Of a DNA stretch of 5,304 bases, positions 1 through 4,915 are shown piece by piece. A program made the position numbers and the translations under genes. The notes beneath the pieces were generated by a model that had not been told where the DNA came from, ran no database searches, and saw only the letters and a list, made by a program, of their open reading frames with translations. Position 1 is the first letter of the stretch. Each line of letters begins with the position of its first letter. Source of the DNA: Alphaproteobacteria bacterium (GTDB lineage: Bacteria > Pseudomonadota > Alphaproteobacteria > RUG11792). The stretch is taken from positions 1 to 5,304 of the forward strand of contig BNWD01000045.1 of NCBI GenBank assembly GCA_025998575.1. Direction: 5' to 3'.

Positions 1-99
1 ACAACTGCTAGTAAAATCAATGATAAAAAATCAGGAATAGCCGCCAAACTCTCCTCCTTCAGAATCCAATTCGCATACTGCAGAAAATTGGGAGACTAG
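1..99 (+). CDS. possible C-terminal end of an unrecognised protein (partial)
   Basis: The first plus-strand frame is open from the left edge of the window to a TAG at 97..99, giving 32 residues that are basic and end in KLGD. I do not recognise the protein. The support is weak: the frame is short and entirely within AT-rich DNA. What makes it worth listing is position. The stop is followed after 20 bases by a perfect 12-bp hairpin (120..149), as expected for the end of a transcribed gene. The minus strand is also open over part of this stretch, so the coding strand is uncertain. Confidence 0.3.
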   Translation, partial: TTASKINDKKSGIAAKLSSFRIQFAYCRKLGD

Positions 100-119
100 C
101 GACTTTTTACGCTAATAAT

Positions 120-149
120 GAATATAGGCTATCGCGCTAGCCTATATTC
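120..149. terminator. perfect 12-bp hairpin, possible two-way terminator
   Basis: Two perfectly complementary 12-base arms (120..131 and 138..149, beginning GAATATAGG) enclose a six-base loop, TCGCGC. On the minus strand it begins directly after a TAA (152..150). On the plus strand it lies 20 bases after a TAG (97..99). This is the expected place for a terminator shared by convergent transcripts. Neither side has a proper run of U, so intrinsic termination may be weak, or the hairpin may protect transcript ends. Confidence 0.45.
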
Positions 150-275
150 TTATGTTCCATAAATTGCTATATCTATTGTGATTAATTTTGCAATTATAAC
201 GGGTTTCTCTTGTGGAATGAGAATGGCCTCCACCACTATTGCAACTACGATATAATCCGTAAATCTTGTAAACAA
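150..275 (-). pseudogene. short hydrophobic ORF, possible gene remnant
   Basis: A minus-strand frame of 41 codons runs from a TTG at 275 to TAA at 152..150, with a TGA immediately upstream at 281..279. The product is rich in Ile, Val and Ala (for example YIVVAIVVEAILI) and could be the end of a membrane protein whose 5' part has decayed. I do not recognise it. It has no good start codon and no visible ribosome binding site. The argument for it is the perfect hairpin that begins at the next base. It could equally be chance. Confidence 0.22.
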
Positions 276-600
276 AGCTCAATTAGGTGAAAGCGACTAG
301 CTCTCTCCCCATAACAAAGTGACGTTGAGTTTATCAGAGTTGAGCGAAAAGAGCTGTTGCTTGAAGACTCAGAGAAGCACTCATCATGTTTATGGAAATT
401 TATTTAAGAACACTGCTTCGTATACTTTAGAGAAAAACTTGTTAATCATAGATTAGTAACTATTTCGTAAGTTTATTGCGTTTATAGATATTATGAGAGC
501 CTCGGAAATCAACATATTCTTAAAGCATAAATGGAATGAGCAATGTAGTTTCCAAGAGGTGGGCGGTGATTGTGGCCGGAGTCCTTTACCATAAAGCAGT
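276..600. other. AT-rich stretch without a recognisable gene
   Basis: I read all six frames here and found only short ORFs with no recognisable motif and no ribosome binding site, the longest being 46 codons on the plus strand (319..456). No tRNA-like or other RNA fold was evident. The likeliest reading is decayed DNA between the palindromic element on its right and the weak ORF remnants on its left. Confidence 0.5.
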
Positions 601-715
601 CCTGTGAATTTCCCATAAAAATTGGCAATGGGGGCGGCCTTGCTGGCGAATGCCTGCTGGCTCTCAAAGGCCGCGGTCAGCTTATAAAGCTGCCCAGGCC
701 GCCCCTTGCCAATTT
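601..715. repeat. GC-rich palindromic repeat element, copy A
   Basis: The core at 619..715 is a long inverted repeat. The left arm (619..640) and right arm (696..715) pair over 20 bases, with only a two-base bulge in the left arm. Inside are two smaller hairpins: GGC-GAAT-GCC with flanking pairs near 642..656, and CAGCTT-ATA-AAGCTG at 678..692, so the whole could fold as a branched stem. I count about 60% GC over 97 bases, far above the surroundings. The left part (601..652) recurs at 1981..2027, so this is a dispersed element and not just a local terminator. It resembles in kind the palindromic repeats known from rickettsial genomes, but I cannot assign it to a named family. Confidence 0.7.
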
Positions 716-717
716 GA

Positions 718-747
718 CAAACTCAAGCTAAGCAAAGCTTGAGTTTG
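718..747 (-). terminator. perfect 12-bp hairpin after the broken exported-protein gene
   Basis: Arms 718..729 and 736..747 (one reads CAAACTCAAGCT) are perfectly complementary around a six-base loop. The hairpin starts six bases after the TAA that ends the minus-strand reading frame (756..754), the right place for a transcription terminator. The sequence that follows on the minus strand is not a clean T run, so termination strength is uncertain. Its arm and loop sizes (12-6-12) are the same as in the hairpin at 120..149, though the sequences differ. Confidence 0.5.
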
Positions 748-753
748 ACTTCA

Positions 754-1197
754 TTAGAGCTGTGCGAATTCAACACTTGCTTGTTGGGAGGGGTTTTTAT
801 ATACAAAAAGGAGCGAGCCTATTGACGATCTTGGTTCTAGCATCATGAGGAAGGCGGCAATATTCATGTTCAACAAGCCAACTATAAATAGTTGCCAAGC
901 GTCTGGCAAAGCTATTACGATCATCGTAGGCAGTTTCTCCAAAGGCGCTCTTAAAATATATATCTCTCTATCATTCTGAGTCTCTTTATCAATCAGCCAA
1001 TAAAAAGCACAAGAATAATCGGCTCCCCTCAAGTTTATTTCGCTCAAAGCTTCGTTAAATTCATAGCTTATATCTATATCATCATTACAACCAGTTGTGC
1101 CTCTCAGATCATCAGAATATTTTTCTTTCCACGAGAGAAGTTTAGTTCCTATTAAGCATACAACGAGTTTACGGTAGTGCCAAATGGATCTATCCTG
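754..1197 (-). pseudogene. unrecognised exported protein, 3' segment after a frameshift
   Basis: This minus-strand frame is open from just after a TAA (1200..1198) to TAA at 756..754, 147 codons. It contains no ATG or GTG; the only usable start is a TTG at 1047, which would leave 97 residues and no visible ribosome binding site. The open frame overlaps the end of the preceding segment (1152..1475) by 46 bases. The simplest reading is that a -1 frame change in that overlap split one gene. The translation looks protein-like: a charged part around WKEKYSDD, then an aromatic stretch (CAFYWLID), then a hydrophobic segment (IVGLLNMNIAAFLMML). No family is recognisable. A stop-adjacent hairpin (718..747) ends it. 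Alternatively it is a separate small ORF started at TTG. Confidence 0.5.
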
Positions 1198-1475
1198 TTA
1201 GTTATGTACTCAATTGTTATATCGAGGCCTCCTCTCAAGTCAAGATGCCCGTTTTCAATAAGCCAACGCAAAATTTTTGCAAAACATCTGCCAATATTAG
1301 AAGGATTAGTTTCGGCATCATTTCCGAATATCTCTTTAAACTCCTGCTTCACACGTTCTAAATCATCAATGTCTAGCAGATTTGTGAGCGCATAATAATA
1401 TGTAAGGCCTGTAAAAGGCCTATCGGACGGTCTGCGTACCCATGATTTCATCAAAGCTTCCACATCATTTACCAT
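1152..1475 (-). CDS. hypothetical protein, probably the middle segment of a frameshifted gene
   Basis: This is a 107-codon minus-strand ORF from ATG at 1475 to TAA at 1154..1152. The product is a soluble, probably helical sequence with amphipathic stretches such as FAKILRWLIENGHLDL. I recognise no family. The start is not convincing: no Shine-Dalgarno is visible, a TAA lies directly upstream in the same frame, and the ATG overlaps the end of the previous reading frame (ATGGTAA). Such an overlap could mean translational coupling of two genes. However, coding-like sequence continues on both sides in other frames, which fits better with one ancestral gene of about 320 codons running from 1724 to 754. 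It is annotated as a CDS because this piece is intact in itself. Confidence 0.5.
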   Translation of the reverse strand: MVNDVEALMKSWVRRPSDRPFTGLTYYYALTNLLDIDDLERVKQEFKEIFGNDAETNPSNIGRCFAKILRWLIENGHLDLRGGLDITIEYITNRIDPFGTTVNSLYA

Positions 1476-1724
1476 TTAGAATTCGCAGCAGGCCCACGAC
1501 CAAGCAGGGGTTTGCAATATGTTTTACACCATTTGTAATATTTTTCACACAATAAAAATAAAGGCTTAACATCTTCCGAGCTATTGTCTTTCAAAGTTTT
1601 AAACGCCGTTCGCACAGTTTTCCTTAAGGAATCCCCACCCCCCGGCAGGTTTTTTTTGCAGGCAGTTGGCTGCTACGCTTGTTATTAGCGTCATTAACAA
1701 CGCTCCTATTACCTTCTTCTTCAT
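1469..1724 (-). pseudogene. unrecognised exported protein, 5' segment with signal peptide, frameshifted
   Basis: Translation from ATG at 1724 gives a typical export signal: n-region MKKK, hydrophobic core (VIGALLMTLITSVAA) and a Cys at residue 21, though the residues before it (AAN) make a poor lipobox. This frame stops after 41 codons at 1601..1599. Between lies a run of eight A (minus strand of 1650..1657) and a run of six G (1638..1643). Dropping one base there moves into a frame that stays open from 1672 to the TAA at 1471..1469 and adds about 55 residues with several Cys and Lys. A second in-frame ATG lies at 1736. An AGGAG eight bases before the ATG at 1694 is the best ribosome binding site, but that start would shorten the signal peptide. 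A good promoter lies upstream (1766..1794). Function unknown. Confidence 0.55.
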
Positions 1725-1765
1725 CTTCCAATACATTCCGTAAAAATAGTTAACCTATAAAGCAA

Positions 1766-1794
1766 ATATTAAATCAATATATCGCAGCTGCCAA
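1766..1794 (-). promoter_or_regulatory. sigma-70-type promoter of the broken exported-protein gene
   Basis: On the minus strand, TTGGCA (1794..1789, five of six bases of the -35 consensus) and TAATAT (1771..1766, four of six of the -10) are separated by exactly 17 bases. The expected start of transcription, near 1759, leaves about 35 bases before the ATG at 1724. The agreement of sequence, spacing and position is good, though AT-rich DNA produces chance matches. Confidence 0.45.
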
Positions 1795-1980
1795 TGGTTT
1801 ATTTTAAAAATATTTTAAGAAATGCTAAAAATTTTAGATATAAAGAATTCTAACAGCGTCTCACGTTTCCCTTTAGAAACTTGTTTTTGATTTGAGTTGT
1901 GAGATAGTTTGGTGGTTTGAGTATGATTAATTCGAACATGCTTCCAATGTCTGAAGAGCATTGAATAGCTGTGACAGAAG
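1795..1980. other. intergenic stretch, no gene seen
   Basis: This is part of the roughly 300-base gap between the carboxypeptidase gene and the broken exported-protein gene. It is very AT-rich on its left side (runs of A and T around 1801..1840). All frames are closed by frequent stops. I see no strong hairpin, RNA gene or operator-like repeat. Confidence 0.5.
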
Positions 1981-2027
1981 CCTGTGTTTCATTGAAAATT
2001 GACAAGTGGCGGCCTTGCTGGCGAATG
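1981..2027. repeat. dispersed repeat, partial copy B of the palindromic element
   Basis: This stretch matches the left half of the element at 601..652. An uninterrupted identical block, GGCGGCCTTGCTGGCGAATG, is preceded by a diverged but alignable part (CCTGTG, TTTC, AAAATTG, CAA) with a few small gaps. The right arm of the palindrome is absent, so this copy cannot form the long stem. It starts 15 bases beyond the stop of the carboxypeptidase gene and could lie in its 3' untranslated region. Confidence 0.65.
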
Positions 2028-2041
2028 TCAGCTGCATTCTT

Positions 2042-3181
2042 TTAGCGAGTACCTCTTAGTTTTCTTTTTTTCGGAGCTTTTTTTACTTCGCGTTTAGCCT
2101 TTTTTGCGAAATGAGGCTTTATAAAAATCTCCTCTTCAATTTTTATTGCCTCATCTTTTTCTTCGTCCGTTTCATATAACTCATCCCAATATTTCCTGGA
2201 TACTGCCGAATTTTTCAGCAATTCCTCAACAGCGAACTCTTCTTCTTCATGAACAATAATTTCATTTATATCTGATGTCACAACTTGCGCAAATAAACTC
2301 TTTCTTTGCTTTTTCATCTCTGTAGAAACTTTTTCTGACGCCTTTGACACTGCGAGATCATAGCCTTTTAGATGATCGCTCAATAGCTTTGCGGCAAACA
2401 AATCCCTTCTTTTCGCGCTGTCCCCTCCCATGACGACGACTAAAACTGCTTTTTTGCCTCCGCTTTTGTTATATTTGGCTGCGGTCACGAATAAGTTGAA
2501 CCCGGACGCGTATGTATATCCCGTTTTGGCGCCTTCGGCCCCATTATACCAGCGCAAAATTTTGCAATGCGTGTTGTGTTTTATTTTATTATATGTGAAC
2601 GATTTCTCGGAAAAAAAATACCAATATTGCGGAAAATTATTGATTAACGCCAGTCCAAGCGTGAGGATATCATGAGCAGTTGTTATCTGTTTTTTATTGG
2701 GCAGACCGGACGGATTTTCGAAATGCGTGTTCTTCATTCCAAGCTGCCTTGCTTTTTTGTTCATTAACTCGCAGAATTTAGAGACACTACCGCAAAGTCC
2801 CTCAGCGGCAACAACAGCAGCGTCATTAGCGGATTTTATGGCGAGAGCTCTTATTATATCTATTACCAATATCTTCTCTCCGATTCTTAGGTTTAGCTTC
2901 GTCGGGCTTTGGCAAATGGCTAACTTCGACGCTTTGAACTTTGTATTAAACGAAATTTTTCCGCTTCTCAGCGCCTCGAATAAAAGATAAATAGTCATCA
3001 TTTTAGTCAAAGACGCCGGATGCCTCGGTTTTTCTGCGCACTCTTGAAAGAGTATTTTCTTCGAATTGCAATCAAAAACTATAATAGCCTTTTTCTCAGG
3101 ACACGAAGAAAAATTATGAGAAAAACAGCTCGAGACAACAATAAAAAATAGAAATAAAACGCGTGAAATGAAAATATTCAT
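2042..3181 (-). CDS. D-alanyl-D-alanine carboxypeptidase (PBP5/DacA-type, peptidase S11)
   Basis: This is a 379-residue periplasmic penicillin-binding protein that removes the terminal D-Ala from peptidoglycan stem peptides and so limits cross-linking. All three serine-peptidase motifs are present in order and spacing: SLTK (57..60, preceded by HPA; Ser57 the nucleophile, Lys60 the base), SAN (117..119) and KTG (219..221). The catalytic domain ends near residue 270. The N-terminus is an export signal with hydrophobic residues 8..16, followed by VSSC (16..19), which fits a lipobox, so it may be a lipoprotein. In place of the usual beta-rich PBP5 C-terminal domain and membrane-anchoring helix there is an acidic stretch (about 311..352) and a strongly basic end (360..379). 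No Shine-Dalgarno precedes the ATG at 3181; a promoter-like site lies at 3228..3255. It stands alone, 390 bases after nuoH. The family is sure; which paralogue (dacA, dacC, dacF) is not. Confidence 0.95.
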   Translation of the reverse strand: MNIFISRVLFLFFIVVSSCFSHNFSSCPEKKAIIVFDCNSKKILFQECAEKPRHPASLTKMMTIYLLFEALRSGKISFNTKFKASKLAICQSPTKLNLRIGEKILVIDIIRALAIKSANDAAVVAAEGLCGSVSKFCELMNKKARQLGMKNTHFENPSGLPNKKQITTAHDILTLGLALINNFPQYWYFFSEKSFTYNKIKHNTHCKILRWYNGAEGAKTGYTYASGFNLFVTAAKYNKSGGKKAVLVVVMGGDSAKRRDLFAAKLLSDHLKGYDLAVSKASEKVSTEMKKQRKSLFAQVVTSDINEIIVHEEEEFAVEELLKNSAVSRKYWDELYETDEEKDEAIKIEEEIFIKPHFAKKAKREVKKAPKKRKLRGTR

Positions 3182-3227
3182 TATAAATTTTAAACAATGC
3201 TTAACAAAATCTCTTAAGAATACTTCT

Positions 3228-3255
3228 ATTTTAACATACTTTTTCCGTTTCGCAA
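3228..3255 (-). promoter_or_regulatory. promoter-like site upstream of the D,D-carboxypeptidase gene
   Basis: On the minus strand, TTGCGA (3255..3250) and TAAAAT (3233..3228) stand 16 bases apart. Transcription from it would start near 3220, about 40 bases before the ATG at 3181. The match to the consensus is fair, and the DNA here is AT-rich, so this is a suggestion. Confidence 0.35.
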
Positions 3256-3337
3256 GACCTGCCGTTTAAGAGCAAGTTATAGTATGCAATGATATTATAA
3301 ATTATTCGAAAACAGTAATAGCTAAGTTTATTGTCTA

Positions 3338-3369
3338 AATATTATTCGCAACACTAATCTAATAATATT
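3338..3369. repeat. AT-only inverted repeat between nuoH and the carboxypeptidase gene
   Basis: Nine-base arms AATATTATT (3338..3346) and AATAATATT (3361..3369) are perfectly complementary around a 14-base loop. The arms contain only A and T, so the hairpin would be weak, and in AT-rich DNA it may be chance. The rest of the 3256..3470 spacer shows no ORF or RNA gene. The octamer ATTATTCG occurs twice (3301 and 3341). Confidence 0.25.
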
Positions 3370-3470
3370 AATTGTTTAATTTTCGTTTTCTTAGCAAAAT
3401 AAACACTTTGTGCAACGCGCCAAATATAACATTTGTATATATAAACGGATATTACTTACTAAAAAGTTTT

Positions 3471-3505
3471 GTCTTGAAGCAAGACTTGCGACTTTAGAAA
3501 AAGTC
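3471..3505 (-). terminator. two small hairpins, possible terminator of nuoH
   Basis: About 70 bases beyond the nuoH stop, two six-bp hairpins lie in a row on the minus strand: GACTTT-TTCT-AAAGTC (3505..3490) and GTCTTG-CTT-CAAGAC (3485..3471). The second is followed within a few bases by a run of five T (about 3466..3462). The position and T run suit a terminator. The stems are short, and the distance from the stop is long for one. Confidence 0.35.
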
Positions 3506-3571
3506 TGCACTTGAAATAATCTAGAAGTCTAGCATAATCTTTCGACAAAATCAAATAAAAATTCACTGCGA

Positions 3572-4495
3572 TTATACGAATACGATATATGCTGCCAGGA
3601 TTGGAGTTAGGATTTTCCAGCAGATTTCTAGCATTTGTGTTTGTTTGTATCTTGGTAGGATGGCGCGGATTAGGATTATGAAAGCGATGATTATCGATGT
3701 TTTGATGATAAGTGCGATAGGCCCTGCTAAAAACGAAATGCCAAGGAAAGCTTGGTATCCGCCCAGGAATAGTGAGGCCGTAACTGCTGATATAAAGATC
3801 AGGTTCAGGTAGTCTGAGAGATAGATAATGGCGAATAATATGCCGCCGTATTCGACGTAGGCGCCGGAGACGATTTCGGATTCAGCTTCTATGAAATCGA
3901 ATGGGGTTTTGTTCGCGAGAATTAATGAGATTATGAAGAAGACAATAAATAGTGGTAACGTTTTTAGCGCGAATGGGCAAGTATTTTGCATCTCGATTAT
4001 TTCGATTAGGTTCAGCGATTTTGTCGAAATAGCGATGCAGATCATGGACAAAATGAATGGTAGGTGGGATGAAATAAGCTGGAGATAGCTTCGAATTCCG
4101 CCGATTATGCCGTATTTTGAGCGAGATTGTGTTCCTATTAGCATTTCTGAAAAGGCGAATATTGCATGAAAAAAGATGATTACTAATAAATTATTGCTAA
4201 AATTTGTTATGTATATTTCCTTTGAGAGTGGAATAATTGACAACTGAAGAAGAGAGCTTGATAGCATCATCCAGATGCCTATGATCGATTGTTTCGAATG
4301 ATTCTTCAAAGAATTTCGCTTGAAAAAAAGCTTCAGAGCATCAGCTAAAGGCTGCAAAAGACCGAAAAATCCGCACTCTGTTGGACCAAGACGCAGCTGA
4401 ATTCGCCCTATCAACTTCCTTTCTAATAGTGAGCAGTATGCAGCTGCCATAATGCATGAGACGAAAAATATAGCGGTTTTTATTATAAAAATCAT
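3572..4495 (-). CDS. nuoH: NADH-quinone oxidoreductase subunit H
   Basis: NuoH (ND1) is the membrane subunit of respiratory complex I that forms most of the quinone chamber and links it to the proton pumps. Of 307 residues, most form about eight hydrophobic helices. Diagnostic motifs are ERKLIGRIQLRLGP (25..38), GLLQPLADALKLFFK (45..59), SKYGIIGGIR (126..135), TPFDFIEAESE with VEY (197..216), and LPRYKQ near 280. The acidic cluster D200, E203, E205, E207, E215 is kept. The conserved Glu after the SY of the fifth helix (E157 in E. coli) is His144 here. The protein is about ten residues shorter at its N-terminus than usual; the ATG at 4495 is forced by a TGA nine bases upstream in frame. GGAG (4509..4506), ten bases before it, is a possible ribosome binding site. 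The usual neighbours nuoG and nuoI are absent from the window. Confidence 0.97.
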   Translation of the reverse strand: MIFIIKTAIFFVSCIMAAAYCSLLERKLIGRIQLRLGPTECGFFGLLQPLADALKLFFKRNSLKNHSKQSIIGIWMMLSSSLLQLSIIPLSKEIYITNFSNNLLVIIFFHAIFAFSEMLIGTQSRSKYGIIGGIRSYLQLISSHLPFILSMICIAISTKSLNLIEIIEMQNTCPFALKTLPLFIVFFIISLILANKTPFDFIEAESEIVSGAYVEYGGILFAIIYLSDYLNLIFISAVTASLFLGGYQAFLGISFLAGPIALIIKTSIIIAFIILIRAILPRYKQTQMLEICWKILTPILAAYIVFV

Positions 4496-4573
4496 TCTAA
4501 CTCAGCTCCATTGCTATCCATTCTCTTCCTCCTCGATCAGAAGTGAAAAACACTTGCTTTCCATATTCTTCTA
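4492..4573 (-). pseudogene. third, shortest tolB remnant, abutting nuoH
   Basis: Read on the minus strand from 4565, the frame gives YGKQVFFTSDRGGRE, a typical TolB propeller blade, as at the right edge of the window (RGGREEIYV). About 14 bases are then missing, and homology resumes in another frame with ATGGATAGC (from 4521; MDSNG, compare MDSDG at 5275), running to within a few bases of the nuoH ATG. The sequence before GKQ matches the one after the first tolB stop (4918..4884), so this is the start of another tandem copy and not independent. It cannot make a TolB product. It matters because it contains the likely nuoH ribosome binding site (GGAG, 4509..4506). Confidence 0.75.
4506..4509 (-). 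promoter_or_regulatory. probable nuoH ribosome binding site inside a tolB remnant
   Basis: GGAG on the minus strand lies ten bases before the nuoH ATG (4495). The spacing is slightly long but workable, and no better match is present. The same position in the intact tolB sequence (after ATGGATAGCGATG) reads GGTC, so the motif appears to have arisen in the decaying copy. Confidence 0.4.
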
Positions 4574-4915
4574 TCATAATATACCTAATTCAACTCTGCA
4601 TACAGAAAATCCATAAATGAAAGAGTTCCATAATTCCCTCTGATTCAGAGCTGCATGCATAAGAGAGCAGGAAGGGGAAGAGGCGTCTTTTGGCGTCATG
4701 ATGACTCTTTTGATTTTGCCAGTAATGTCGACAAGTGCGACGCATGGTGTTGTGCTACCAGGACCACTCTCCCAGGTGTAGAGTAGGTATCTACCGTTTG
4801 AAACCCAGCAAGGAACCATTTGGCTATGATTTGGAATGCTATTGACTTGGAATATTTTCAGTCTTGATCTTAGGCAAAAAACGCTTGCTTTCCGCGTATT
4901 GCTCTCATAATGTCT
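4574..4915 (-). pseudogene. second partial copy of the tolB 3' end, decayed
   Basis: This follows directly after the tolB TAG and stays open in the same frame to TGA at 4576..4574. From ATG at 4819 the 81-residue product begins PCWVSNGRYLLYTWE and continues through VALVDITGKIKRVIM and the HAALN end, nearly identical to the tolB tail. The tolB stop has become CAG (4641..4639), adding 22 unrelated residues. Between 4915 and 4820 the sequence is a degraded piece of an earlier blade (GGAAAGCAAGCGTTTTTTGC matches the GKQ-FF region, then GATC and ATAGC islands). Roughly 150 bases corresponding to residues MDSDG to VIATG have been deleted. Copies differ in one spot: WERGPGHPP in tolB against WESGPGSTTP here. 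It lacks a signal peptide and most propeller blades, so it is not a working TolB. Confidence 0.8.
4588..4643 (-). repeat. short internal duplication at the lost stop of the second tolB copy
   Basis: At the end of the second copy, GCAGCTCTGAATCAG (about 4653..4639) is followed some 55 bases later by a similar block, GCAGAGTTGAATTAG (about 4604..4590). Only after the second block does the sequence resume the match to the region after the tolB stop (GAATTAG, then ATTATGA, then GGAAAGCAAG). The extra segment explains why the distance between copies 2 and 3 (331 bases at GGAAAGCAAG) exceeds that between copies 1 and 2 (277 bases at the tail). Confidence 0.5.

Noticed and set aside
319..456. 46-codon plus-strand ORF from a GTG
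   Set aside because: No ribosome binding site, no recognisable motif, and a length expected by chance.
628..687. Small plus-strand ORF with an alanine-rich product inside the palindromic element
   Set aside because: Only 19 residues, no ribosome binding site, and its sequence is explained by the GC-rich inverted repeat.
1152..1197. Programmed -1 ribosomal frameshift between the middle and 3' segments of the broken gene
   Set aside because: No slippery heptamer of the usual form is present in the overlap and no downstream stem was evident; mutation is simpler, especially given two more frame breaks in the same gene.
1177..1395. 72-codon plus-strand ORF
   Set aside because: It lies opposite the minus-strand segment at 1152..1475, has no start signal, and reads as an antisense shadow.
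1921..1960. Possible tRNA T-loop around ATTCGAAC
   Set aside because: No acceptor, D or anticodon arms can be formed around it.
2430..2990. Two plus-strand ORFs of 81 and 97 codons
   Set aside because: Both lie opposite the carboxypeptidase gene, whose catalytic motifs establish the minus strand as coding.
3182..3571. Candidate small RNA or nuoI remnant in the spacer after nuoH
   Set aside because: No ferredoxin-type Cys motifs in any frame, and only short weak hairpins; nothing beyond promoter- and terminator-like signals can be supported.
3891..4088. 65-codon plus-strand ORF
   Set aside because: Antisense to nuoH, whose conserved motifs cover this region.
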